DNA of 64,000 bases, from NCBI RefSeq assembly GCF_000332515.2, contig NZ_AOGZ02000014.1:2310001-2374000 (forward strand), given 5' to 3'. The translations under genes were made by a program, and so were the position numbers. Below are positions 8,795-15,965 of the stretch, in pieces (position 1 is the stretch's first letter; each line of letters starts with the position of its first letter). Source of the stretch: Leptospira wolbachii serovar Codice str. CDC (GTDB lineage Bacteria; Spirochaetota; Leptospiria; Leptospirales; Leptospiraceae). The notes below the pieces were generated by a model. It did not search any database. It had not been told where the DNA came from and saw only the letters and a list, made by a program, of their open reading frames with translations.

Positions 8795-9107
8795 TGAAGT
8801 TTAAATACCAAGGGATATCTCCCGTTTCTTGTTCGAGATAAATGAGCGTACAAGGTAAAGGATATCCAAGAAATGGACATTCTGTACGTGTAATCGCAAT
8901 CGTACACAAATCCAAATTTCTTTGGACTGGTTTATTCAGAACTAACAAAGGTGGATTGGGAATGGGATTTCCACATTTTTCGGATGCAAATTTCGCTGCA
9001 GCATAAACTTGGCTTTGTGCATCGTTTGTCTCTACTCGATCAATACCTGATCCACAATTGACAGCGAGTACGATGAAGAATAAACTGATACCTGCTAAGC
9101 CTTTCAT
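8766..9107 (-). CDS. Small lipoprotein upstream of TonB receptor
   Basis: A 113-residue lipoprotein (LFFIVLAVNCG, lipidation at Cys18). The mature part contains a few Cys residues (KCGN, DLCTIAITRTEC, LPCTL) and a Pro-rich centre (NPIPNPPLLVL). No family was recognised. Its start overlaps the upstream lipoprotein by four bases (ATGA) and its 3' end overlaps the receptor start by 29 bases, a tight packing that indicates co-translation with the receptor. A surface partner of the receptor is a reasonable guess by analogy with receptor-lipoprotein pairs, but nothing in the sequence proves it. Confidence 0.75.
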   Translation of the reverse strand: MKGLAGISLFFIVLAVNCGSGIDRVETNDAQSQVYAAAKFASEKCGNPIPNPPLLVLNKPVQRNLDLCTIAITRTECPFLGYPLPCTLIYLEQETGDIPWYLNFNEISKTQIK

Positions 9108-9502
9108 TTCGTACCTTTTGTTCCGGGAATTTCCGTCTCTTCCGGTTGGCCAACAACATCCGCAGTTACGTTTACCACGGTTACTAGTCCAAGAGGAAAA
9201 TAAGCTTTATCTTCTCTCTGGATTTTGATATTGATTAAAGTTTTTCCAGTGGGATATTTTTCTAAAATTTGACTCATCGCCAATTCTACGTTAGGTGCTT
9301 TTGTTACAGGGAACATTCCAAGTAAGTAGAAAGCGGAGTCTTGACCTTTTCCTTTGCCGAGGATTTTATATTCTGTGGAACGGACAACTGTAGCTGAGTC
9401 AAATAAATGAATTTCTTTAGGGACATGAGAACCGATACAGCCCATAACCATGATTAAGGCAGATAAGGTGCTTATAAAGAATTTGAGAATAGAGGTTTTC
9501 AT
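9104..9502 (-). CDS. Small lipoprotein, paralogue of 9511-9882 gene
   Basis: A 132-residue lipoprotein (LSALIMVMGC, lipidation at Cys22). The mature part has a pattern shared with the next upstream gene: a strand ending YKILGKGKGQDSAFYLLGMFPVT, a helix (NVELAMSQILEKYPTG), then a strand (KTLINIKI) and a final strand with hydrophobic residues. This looks like a small alpha/beta fold with a helix facing a sheet. The function is unknown. It is coupled to the downstream lipoprotein by an ATGA overlap and belongs to the TonB operon. Confidence 0.75.
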   Translation of the reverse strand: MKTSILKFFISTLSALIMVMGCIGSHVPKEIHLFDSATVVRSTEYKILGKGKGQDSAFYLLGMFPVTKAPNVELAMSQILEKYPTGKTLINIKIQREDKAYFPLGLVTVVNVTADVVGQPEETEIPGTKGTK

Positions 9503-9510
9503 TCGTGATA

Positions 9511-9882
9511 CTATTTTTTGCTTTTAATCGTTGGTTGTGATGGAAAACGAACTAAGTCACCTTTGATGGTGAATCGATAACGCGTTAATGGACCAAAAAT
9601 GGACTTATCATTCCAATAACGAATGTTAACGAGTGCATCTCCCGCATCTTCTTCCATAACTTTTTCGTACAAATCAGTAATGGGTGGTTCAGAGAAAGGG
9701 ATACCGAAGATGATCAAATCCAATGCATACCACGTAAAGGTTTTCTCTACAGTTTTCACGGTTTCGTAAGGTGTATTTGGGATCGGTTTGTTACTTGTAG
9801 CAATTCCAACGGAAGAAGAGGCACAATGGACTAAACCTAAAAATAAAAGAAAGATACTAATAGTGGCAAAAAAATGTTTCAT
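9511..9882 (-). CDS. Small lipoprotein, first gene of receptor operon
   Basis: A lipoprotein of about 123 residues with the signal ending LFLGLVHC. The frame extends to 9930, but the ATG at 9882 gives a normal lipoprotein signal and is preceded by GGAGT, so it is preferred. The mature part parallels its downstream neighbour: TWYALDLIIFGIPFSEPPITD, a helix (LYEKVMEEDAGD), a strand (ALVNIRYW) and a final strand pair (RYRFTIKGDLVRF). The two are probably an old tandem duplication. No family name can be given. A promoter-like TATAAT and an inverted repeat lie directly upstream, which makes this the likely first gene of the lipoprotein-receptor-exbBD-tonB-kinase transcript. Confidence 0.75.
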   Translation of the reverse strand: MKHFFATISIFLLFLGLVHCASSSVGIATSNKPIPNTPYETVKTVEKTFTWYALDLIIFGIPFSEPPITDLYEKVMEEDAGDALVNIRYWNDKSIFGPLTRYRFTIKGDLVRFPSQPTIKSKK

Positions 9883-9937
9883 AAAAAGACTCCGTCTGTG
9901 TCCAAATCCCATTTTTATGGGTTTGGTCAACGGATTA

Positions 9938-9994
9938 ATTATACTAACGATGATTAACTACTTAACTCGGAATGAACGCTACATATTCCGGAGT
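9938..9994 (-). promoter_or_regulatory. Candidate promoter and operator of TonB operon
   Basis: On the minus strand TATAAT occupies 9943-9938, about 55 bases before the lipoprotein start. Upstream, ending at the -35 region, is an imperfect inverted repeat with arms ACTCGGAAT (9965-9973) and ATTCCGGAGT (9985-9994) around 11 bases. The -35 hexamer itself is weak, as is common in activated promoters. The repeat is well placed for an activator, for example the LytTR regulator encoded immediately upstream, though LytTR proteins more often bind direct repeats. It could instead be an RNA hairpin after the regulator gene. Confidence 0.4.
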
Positions 9995-10008
9995 GAAATC
10001 TAAAATGA

Positions 10009-10746
10009 TTACAATTTGAGTGCTTCTTTTAGATTTTGAGCAAAGGAGCGGCCAACCGGGAGGGTGGTTTCATCCTCGTTTTTTAGTTGGATGGTATAGG
10101 ATCCGCCCTTGTCATAACGGAGACTAGTCACATAATCCAAATTAACTAAAAATCCTTTATGGATTCGAATGAATTGTGTCGAAGGTAATTTTTCCTCAAT
10201 TTCTTTAAGTAATTTTGAAGTTTCGTAGTCCTTTTGTGAAGTGTGGATCACGCAACTTTTGTTATTTGCAGAAATGAATTGGATGTCTTGGAACGGTAAA
10301 AGAAACACAGCAGAATCTGATTGTATTTTGAGATTGGTTAACTTTTCTTGGGTGGGCTTTTGGGTTTGTTTTGATTCCTGTAAAAAACGTAAAGCTTTAT
10401 CTACGGATTTTCTAAATCGTTCAAAGGAAAATGGTTTAAGTAAATAGTCGGTCGCATCTAAATCAAAGGCTTCTACCGCATGTTCACTGTAAGCTGTTGT
10501 TATAATAAAAAAAATGGATTTGTTATGTTCTTTTCTTAAAATATCCATTCCATTGACAGCAGGAAGGTTGATGTCCATAAAAACTAAATCAAATTGTTTT
10601 TCTTGGAGTAGATGCAGGGCTTTGTCTCCACTTTCCGCTATCCCTGCTAGTTTTAATTCGGAACAGTTCATAATATAATCCATCATAAGCATCCTTGCGG
10701 GATACTCATCTTCAATGATTAGAACTGAATAGGTGGAGGCGTCCAT
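10009..10746 (-). CDS. LytTR-family response regulator
   Basis: A 245-residue two-domain regulator. The receiver (about 7-125) has the acidic pair E12-D13, phospho-acceptor D58 in LVFMDINLP, the switch Thr in IITTAY and the Lys of LLKPF. A linker leads to a LytTR DNA-binding domain (about 145-245: FISANNKSCVIHT, FIRIHKGFLVNLDYV, LPVGRSF). It starts nine bases after the SpoIIE-phosphatase gene and is probably co-transcribed with it. The only LytS-type kinase in the window lies at 2178-4094, the far end of the same minus-strand block, so the two are the best candidate cognate pair. Confidence 0.92.
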   Translation of the reverse strand: MDASTYSVLIIEDEYPARMLMMDYIMNCSELKLAGIAESGDKALHLLQEKQFDLVFMDINLPAVNGMDILRKEHNKSIFFIITTAYSEHAVEAFDLDATDYLLKPFSFERFRKSVDKALRFLQESKQTQKPTQEKLTNLKIQSDSAVFLLPFQDIQFISANNKSCVIHTSQKDYETSKLLKEIEEKLPSTQFIRIHKGFLVNLDYVTSLRYDKGGSYTIQLKNEDETTLPVGRSFAQNLKEALKL

Positions 10747-10755
10747 GGATATAAT

Positions 10756-12681
10756 TTATGTTACATCAATAAAGAAAAAAGTGACATCATCTTTTAATTC
10801 TTCTTCTGAAAATTTCGAAATTTGAACAATGATTTCCCTAGACAAAGTTTCTATATCCTTGTTTTTTCCTTTTTCCAGTAGATCAAGTATTTTGCCTTCA
10901 CCAAATAATTTATTTTCTGCACGAGCTTCTGTTACTCCGTCTGTGAAAAAGAAATACCGATCGCCTGGTTCCATTTTGTGAGTCCATTCTCCATAAGTAA
11001 ATGAGTCTCGCCAGCCAATGATTGGTCCTCGTATATGCATAAATTCGAATTTTCCTTCGACACGATTGTAAATGATGGGGTTGGGATGTCCTGCTGATGA
11101 GAAGGTGATGGTTTTTTCATTTGTATCAATAAGTGCGCAACAAGCTGTAATAAAATATCTGCTGACAAGTGATGTCAAAGCTTGGTTCATGTGTTCTAAA
11201 ACATCTTTAGGTGAGTTTATGTTTTTTGTTGATTCTCTAAATTGTACCTTTACCATAGAAGATACAAAAGCCGCGGGAACACCGTGTCCTGCTACATCAG
11301 CAATTAACAAAAGCAGGCGATGGTCATCAAGTTCTACCCAGTCGTACAAATCCCCTCCCACTTGTTTCATGGGAAGGTAGGTGGTATGGATTTTAATCCC
11401 GATTGTATTGGGATGTTCTTTCGGTAAAAGATAACTTTGGAGTTGGGATGCAAAGAACAAGTCTTGTTCTAAATCCTGGTTTTTTTCTCTAAGTTCTAAG
11501 GTTCTTTCGCGGACACGAATTTCCAAATCCTTTGTTAGTATTGAAAGTTCTTTTTCATTTTTTGCATGTCGGTAAGAAATTGCGACTCCTGAAAGAATCA
11601 TTAGAATTAAAAAACCGTATTGTGTTAAATAGATATTTTTTCCCGATGTTACATCGATGATGATATCAATTGTTGCGCCAATGCAGATACAAATAAACCC
11701 TACTGCCAAAAAGTAAGCTTCTGCTTTTTTTGCTTTAGCGGCCCGAATGACCCCTCGAATGATAAAGAACACGACCAAAATAAGTGAAAATTCCCAAATC
11801 CTGAGAAGTAGAATCCTTGTCGGAATTTGAATTTCCCAGGTTTGCGCAAAGGCAAGACAAAAAAGGAAAAATATTAACAACCTTTCTTTTAGGTGGAACT
11901 TGGTTTGGAATAAAGAATAACTAAATAAAAAAATGGAAATAGGAAGTAGTGTCTGAGCTGTAAAAAAAACTTTTAACCAAAAGAAAAAAGAAAAATTTGT
12001 GTATGTATAACTAATATTTAATAACGGAAGTCTCCACATAACGAATATTAATGTGGAAAGTAGAAGGTAAAAATTTGCTTTGGCCTGTCTTTTTAAGACA
12101 ATAGAAAAAATTTGGTAAGCGCCAATTCCAAAGAACAACATGATAAAACAAAAATCTCGCCCATCCTCTCGGATGATGAATTCTTGTAATTGCTCGTAAT
12201 TTCCCATCACGGGAACTTTCCGAAACAAACCACCCTGAAAGGTTTTATTTCGGAAATGAATTTCAATTTCTAGTTCGTTGACTTCATTTACTTTAAGAAC
12301 AGAGCCAGGTATAAAATATAGTCTTTTGTAATACCAGTTGGGGGAATACAATCCATCCGCAGAAACACTACCGGTTTCTCCTAACAAAACACCATTGATA
12401 AAAAGTTTGTCGACCTCTTGGACCCGGTCTAAGTAGATACCAAGTGGTTTGTTGTTTGGTTCGTAGTAGAAGTTGGTTTTATACGACCCGTGAATCGGTG
12501 GGTTCAGTCCTTGTAAAGAGAGACCTTTTCCGACTTGGATTGGTTTTGTTTCCCCTTGGGACGTAAATGTCCATCCTTTCGACAGTGTCGTTAGGTAATC
12601 TGGACTTACTTTTAGTCGTTCCGAAGAAAGCGAAAAAACCGCGGAAAGTAAAATGGGGAAAATAAATGAGAGGGATCTCAT
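10756..12681 (-). CDS. 7TM sensor with SpoIIE/PP2C phosphatase output
   Basis: A protein of 641 residues. After a signal peptide an extracytoplasmic beta-rich domain (about 25-175, with GIYLDRVQEVDKLFINGVLL) resembles the carbohydrate-binding-like sensor found in 7TMR-DISM proteins. Seven membrane helices (about 180-385) and a coiled coil (RVRERTLELREKNQDLEQDL) lead to a SpoIIE/RsbU-type PP2C phosphatase (about 410-640: GGDLYDWVELDDHRLLLLIA, DVAGHGVPAAFVS, FSSAGHPNPIIY, FFTDGVTEA). Such phosphatases act on anti-anti-sigma factors; none is encoded nearby. ATG at 12681 is preferred over the GTG one codon earlier. It is the first gene of the minus-strand block and divergent from oxyR. Confidence 0.88.
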   Translation of the reverse strand: MRSLSFIFPILLSAVFSLSSERLKVSPDYLTTLSKGWTFTSQGETKPIQVGKGLSLQGLNPPIHGSYKTNFYYEPNNKPLGIYLDRVQEVDKLFINGVLLGETGSVSADGLYSPNWYYKRLYFIPGSVLKVNEVNELEIEIHFRNKTFQGGLFRKVPVMGNYEQLQEFIIREDGRDFCFIMLFFGIGAYQIFSIVLKRQAKANFYLLLSTLIFVMWRLPLLNISYTYTNFSFFFWLKVFFTAQTLLPISIFLFSYSLFQTKFHLKERLLIFFLFCLAFAQTWEIQIPTRILLLRIWEFSLILVVFFIIRGVIRAAKAKKAEAYFLAVGFICICIGATIDIIIDVTSGKNIYLTQYGFLILMILSGVAISYRHAKNEKELSILTKDLEIRVRERTLELREKNQDLEQDLFFASQLQSYLLPKEHPNTIGIKIHTTYLPMKQVGGDLYDWVELDDHRLLLLIADVAGHGVPAAFVSSMVKVQFRESTKNINSPKDVLEHMNQALTSLVSRYFITACCALIDTNEKTITFSSAGHPNPIIYNRVEGKFEFMHIRGPIIGWRDSFTYGEWTHKMEPGDRYFFFTDGVTEARAENKLFGEGKILDLLEKGKNKDIETLSREIIVQISKFSEEELKDDVTFFFIDVT

Positions 12682-12773
12682 CACTATCGGCTAAAGATAG
12701 TTGTATAAAGAGAGAATGCAAGTTGATTTTCAATCTCTCACATAGTTTAGTAATTTTTTTGGAGAGAATCTAA

Positions 12774-13691
12774 ATGACAATCACTCAACTTCGATATATC
12801 GTTGCTTTGGATCAGTTTAAGAGCTTCGCGAAAGCCGCCGAACATTGTTTAGTCGCTCAGCCTACATTAAGTTTACAAATTCAAAAAGTGGAACAGGAGC
12901 TTGGTTTTGAATTGTTTGATCGAAAGAAAAATCCCGTCATTACAACTAAATTGGGAAAGGCGGTTGTCGATCAGGCTAAAAATACTTTAAAAGAGGCAGA
13001 CAAACTCTATGAAATTGCTGGCCAATGGAAGGATGAGCCGGCCGGAAGTATTTCTATTGGAATCATTCCAACTGTAAGTAATTATTTGATTCCTTCTATT
13101 TACCAGAGTTTACAAACTGAATTTTCTAAAGTAAACTTTCGAATATCGGAATTACCTACCTTAACCATACTTGAAAAATTGGAATCGGAGGAAATTGATT
13201 TAGGGATTCTCGCAACTCCGCTGAAAATTCCTAATATCGTAGAACACCAGCTATACTACGAACCCTTTGTAGTGTACTATCCCAAAAATGCCAAAGAAAA
13301 ATCTACATCTGTTTCCATGAAACATATCGAAAAATACCCCTTACTCGTGCTTGGTGAAGAACATTGTTTTCGCCACCAGTCCCTAAAAATCTGTAACCGT
13401 AACTCACTTGCAAAGATCGAAAGTGGAAGTGTGGAAACTCTAAAACGCATGGTGGATATGGGAATTGGTGTAACCCTTTTACCCAAACTCTCTGTGGATA
13501 AATCTTCGGAACGGATTGTTCCTTTTGATTCTCCGGAGCCTGCTCGGGAAATCAGTTTGGTATATAAAAAGGGATTTTACAAAACCAAAATTTTAAAAAA
13601 ACTCACTAGTTTGATTCTTGGTGTGATTCCTAAAGAATACCATTCTAAAGAAAAATTTAAAATCATTGGGGTGTCTTTAAACCAAGATTAG
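12774..13691 (+). CDS. oxyR: OxyR, peroxide-sensing LysR regulator
   Basis: A 305-residue LysR-type regulator with an N-terminal winged helix-turn-helix (about 1-60: FAKAAEHCLVAQPTLSLQIQ) and a substrate-binding-like sensor domain. The redox pair of OxyR is intact: C198 (GEEHCFRHQ) and C207 (LKIC), nine residues apart as in the Escherichia coli C199/C208 pair. It lies 106 bases before ahpC on the same strand, the standard target of OxyR. Peroxide should form the C198-C207 disulfide and turn OxyR into an activator. SD-like GGAGA lies 10 bases before the ATG. Confidence 0.94.
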   Translation: MTITQLRYIVALDQFKSFAKAAEHCLVAQPTLSLQIQKVEQELGFELFDRKKNPVITTKLGKAVVDQAKNTLKEADKLYEIAGQWKDEPAGSISIGIIPTVSNYLIPSIYQSLQTEFSKVNFRISELPTLTILEKLESEEIDLGILATPLKIPNIVEHQLYYEPFVVYYPKNAKEKSTSVSMKHIEKYPLLVLGEEHCFRHQSLKICNRNSLAKIESGSVETLKRMVDMGIGVTLLPKLSVDKSSERIVPFDSPEPAREISLVYKKGFYKTKILKKLTSLILGVIPKEYHSKEKFKIIGVSLNQD

Positions 13692-13722
13692 ATTTAATCC
13701 GCCCAATAGCTTTTATAAATCC

Positions 13723-13770
13723 GATCATTTATAGTATTTATTTTACAAATGATCAATTTGCGAGTATATT
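13723..13770 (+). promoter_or_regulatory. ahpC promoter with probable OxyR operator
   Basis: A perfect inverted repeat has arms GATCATTT (13723-13730) and AAATGATC (13747-13754), 16 bases apart. A strong sigma-70 promoter is superposed: TTTACA (13742-13747), 17 bases, TATATT (13765-13770). The right arm touches the -35 element, the expected place for an OxyR tetramer that contacts RNA polymerase. The ribosome site AAAGGAGG lies at 13783-13790, seven bases before the ahpC ATG. Binding by OxyR is inferred from position and symmetry; the repeat does not closely match the Escherichia coli ATAG-N7-CTAT pattern. Confidence 0.65.
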
Positions 13771-13797
13771 CTTCTTAATAACAAAGGAGGATATTCA

Positions 13798-14361
13798 ATG
13801 TCCAATATCAACACTCAAATTCCTGACTTTACCACGGAAGCTTTCCATAACGGTGCTTTCAAAAAAATTAGCAAAAAAGACGTCCTCGGAAAATGGTCCG
13901 TATTTGTTTTTTATCCTGCGGATTTTACTTTTGTTTGCCCGACAGAACTTGGCGACGTAGCTGATTATTATGCTGAACTCCAAAAAATGGGAGTGGAAGT
14001 GTACTCTGTCTCCACTGACACACACTTTGTTCACAAAGCTTGGCACGAAGCAAGTGATACTATCAAAAAAATCAAATTCCCAATGTTAGGTGATGCTTCT
14101 GGAAAGATCACTCGAGGATTTGGAATTATGATCGAAGAAGATGGTCAAGCTCTTCGAGGAACATTTGTAGTGAACCCAGAAGGTGTGATTAAAACGGCAG
14201 AAATCCATGATCTTGGGATCGGACGTTCTGCTGAGGAACTTGTACGTAAAGTGCAAGCAGCACAGTATGTTGCAAACAACGACGGAGAAGTTTGTCCTGC
14301 AAAATGGAAACCAGGTAATTCCACTTTGAAACCAGGCCTTGACTTGGTAGGAAAAATCTAA
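13798..14361 (+). CDS. ahpC: AhpC alkyl hydroperoxide peroxiredoxin
   Basis: A 187-residue typical two-Cys peroxiredoxin, the same length as Escherichia coli AhpC. The peroxidatic Cys is C47 (DFTFVCPTE) and the resolving Cys is C166 (EVCPAKW). It reduces H2O2, organic hydroperoxides and peroxynitrite in the cytoplasm and is recycled by AhpF, encoded next. OxyR is encoded just upstream. A hairpin lies between ahpC and ahpF and may lift ahpC expression above ahpF. Confidence 0.97.
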   Translation: MSNINTQIPDFTTEAFHNGAFKKISKKDVLGKWSVFVFYPADFTFVCPTELGDVADYYAELQKMGVEVYSVSTDTHFVHKAWHEASDTIKKIKFPMLGDASGKITRGFGIMIEEDGQALRGTFVVNPEGVIKTAEIHDLGIGRSAEELVRKVQAAQYVANNDGEVCPAKWKPGNSTLKPGLDLVGKI

Positions 14362-14367
14362 ACTAAA

Positions 14368-14391
14368 TTAGGCGGGTTTAAGCCCGCCTAA
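14368..14391 (+). terminator. Hairpin between ahpC and ahpF
   Basis: A perfect nine-base stem, TTAGGCGGG (14368-14376) and CCCGCCTAA (14383-14391), with a six-base loop TTTAAG. No T-run follows; the next bases are ATCGGGAGG, the ahpF ribosome site. It is more likely a partial attenuator or a 3'-end stabiliser for ahpC RNA than a full terminator, giving more AhpC than AhpF. Confidence 0.6.
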
Positions 14392-14405
14392 ATCGGGAGG
14401 CTATT

Positions 14406-15965
14406 ATGTTAGATGAATCAACAAAAGAACAAGTAAAACAATACTTCGAAAGAATCAAAAATCCAGTAAACATACGATTGTATTCGGGAGATCATGAAAA
14501 ACGTGAGGAGTTGATTGAGTTTTTAAATGATATCGTCTCCTTAAGTTCTAACCTTTCTTTGGAACATTCTGCGGAAAAAAACGATGGTCTTCGTTTTTCC
14601 ATTGTTTCGGAAGGAAAACCAACTGGAATTGAGTTTTCAGGAATTCCAATGGGTCATGAGTTCGCATCATTGATCTTAGCAATTCTTCAGTCCGGTGGAA
14701 ACCCAATCAGATTGGAAGAGGGAATTCTTTCTGCAGTCTCAAAACTAAAAGAAAACTTACACTTTGAAACATTCATCTCTCTTGATTGTCATAATTGTCC
14801 CGAAGTGGTTCAAACTCTCAATAGTTTTGCCCTAGTGAATCCTTTCATTTCGCATAACATGATTGATGGGGCCATGTATCCCGATCTTGTAAAAGAAAAA
14901 AATATCCAAGGAGTTCCCGCAGTTTTTCTAAATGGAAAACGATTCCTTTCAGGAAAGGCAGAAGCATCCATTATTTTCGATAAACTTTTGGAATTGTATT
15001 CCGTTCCTGAAACAAACGAAGAAAATTCCGATATCACCAATCCATCTGATATTTACGATGTAACCGTCATTGGTGGAGGACCGTCTGGTGTGACAGCGGC
15101 AGTTTATTCTGCAAGGAAAGGATTAAAAACCCTTGTCATCGCGGATAGGTTAGGTGGTCAGGTGAAGGACACTTTAGGGATCGAAAATATTATATCAATT
15201 CCTTATACAACTGGCCCAGAACTTACTCACGTTTTGTCAGAACAATTGGACAAAAATCAAATCCTCAAAAAAGAAAATGTCAGAGTTTTGAAAATTGAAT
15301 CTGGGAGTTTAAAAACCATCCATTTGAATACGGGAGAACGTATCATTACAAAAACAGTAATTCTGTCAACTGGTGCCAAATGGCGTGAACTCAATGTTCC
15401 CGGTGAAAAAGATTTTATTGGAAAAGGGGTTGCCTATTGTCCTCATTGTGATGGTCCTTTCTTTAAAGATAAAGATGTTGCTGTTGTTGGCGGAGGAAAT
15501 TCTGGTGTAGAAGCTGCACTAGACCTTAGTGGAATCGTGAAATCAGTCACCTTGATTGAGTTTGGTGACAAGTTGAATGCCGACCAAGTGTTATTAGATA
15601 AAGTGGCTCAGTCTCCGAATATAAAAACTTTGGTCAAAGCACAAACTATGGAAATCCAAACCAATACAGAGAAGGTCACCGGGCTTACTTATAAAGATAG
15701 AAGTTCAGAAAAGTCAGAAACCATTCCTCTCGATGGAGTTTTTGTTCAGATCGGACTTGTACCGAACAGTAGTTTTGTGAACGATTTAGTGGCGACTAAC
15801 AGATTTGGCGAAATACTTGTCGATGAAAAATGTAAAACCAATGTAGACGGAATTTTTGCTTGCGGAGATGTGACAAACACTCCTTACAAACAAATTATCA
15901 TCGCCATGGGTGAGGGAGCAAAGGCTGCTATCAGTGCTTTTGAATATCTATTACACGCGGCCTGA
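14406..15965 (+). CDS. ahpF: AhpF alkyl hydroperoxide reductase
   Basis: A 519-residue flavoprotein. The N-terminal domain has two thioredoxin-like folds with C128-HN-C131; the C-terminal part is thioredoxin-reductase-like with the FAD site [19 protein letters not shown] (about 221-239), the redox pair C345-PH-C348 and the NAD(P)H site [12 protein letters not shown]. It passes electrons from NADH through FAD and two disulfides to AhpC. The length and double-disulfide design match AhpF rather than plain TrxB. GGGAGG lies just before the ATG. The last 15 bases overlap the convergent kinase gene. Confidence 0.95.
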   Translation: MLDESTKEQVKQYFERIKNPVNIRLYSGDHEKREELIEFLNDIVSLSSNLSLEHSAEKNDGLRFSIVSEGKPTGIEFSGIPMGHEFASLILAILQSGGNPIRLEEGILSAVSKLKENLHFETFISLDCHNCPEVVQTLNSFALVNPFISHNMIDGAMYPDLVKEKNIQGVPAVFLNGKRFLSGKAEASIIFDKLLELYSVPETNEENSDITNPSDIYDVTVIGGGPSGVTAAVYSARKGLKTLVIADRLGGQVKDTLGIENIISIPYTTGPELTHVLSEQLDKNQILKKENVRVLKIESGSLKTIHLNTGERIITKTVILSTGAKWRELNVPGEKDFIGKGVAYCPHCDGPFFKDKDVAVVGGGNSGVEAALDLSGIVKSVTLIEFGDKLNADQVLLDKVAQSPNIKTLVKAQTMEIQTNTEKVTGLTYKDRSSEKSETIPLDGVFVQIGLVPNSSFVNDLVATNRFGEILVDEKCKTNVDGIFACGDVTNTPYKQIIIAMGEGAKAAISAFEYLLHAA

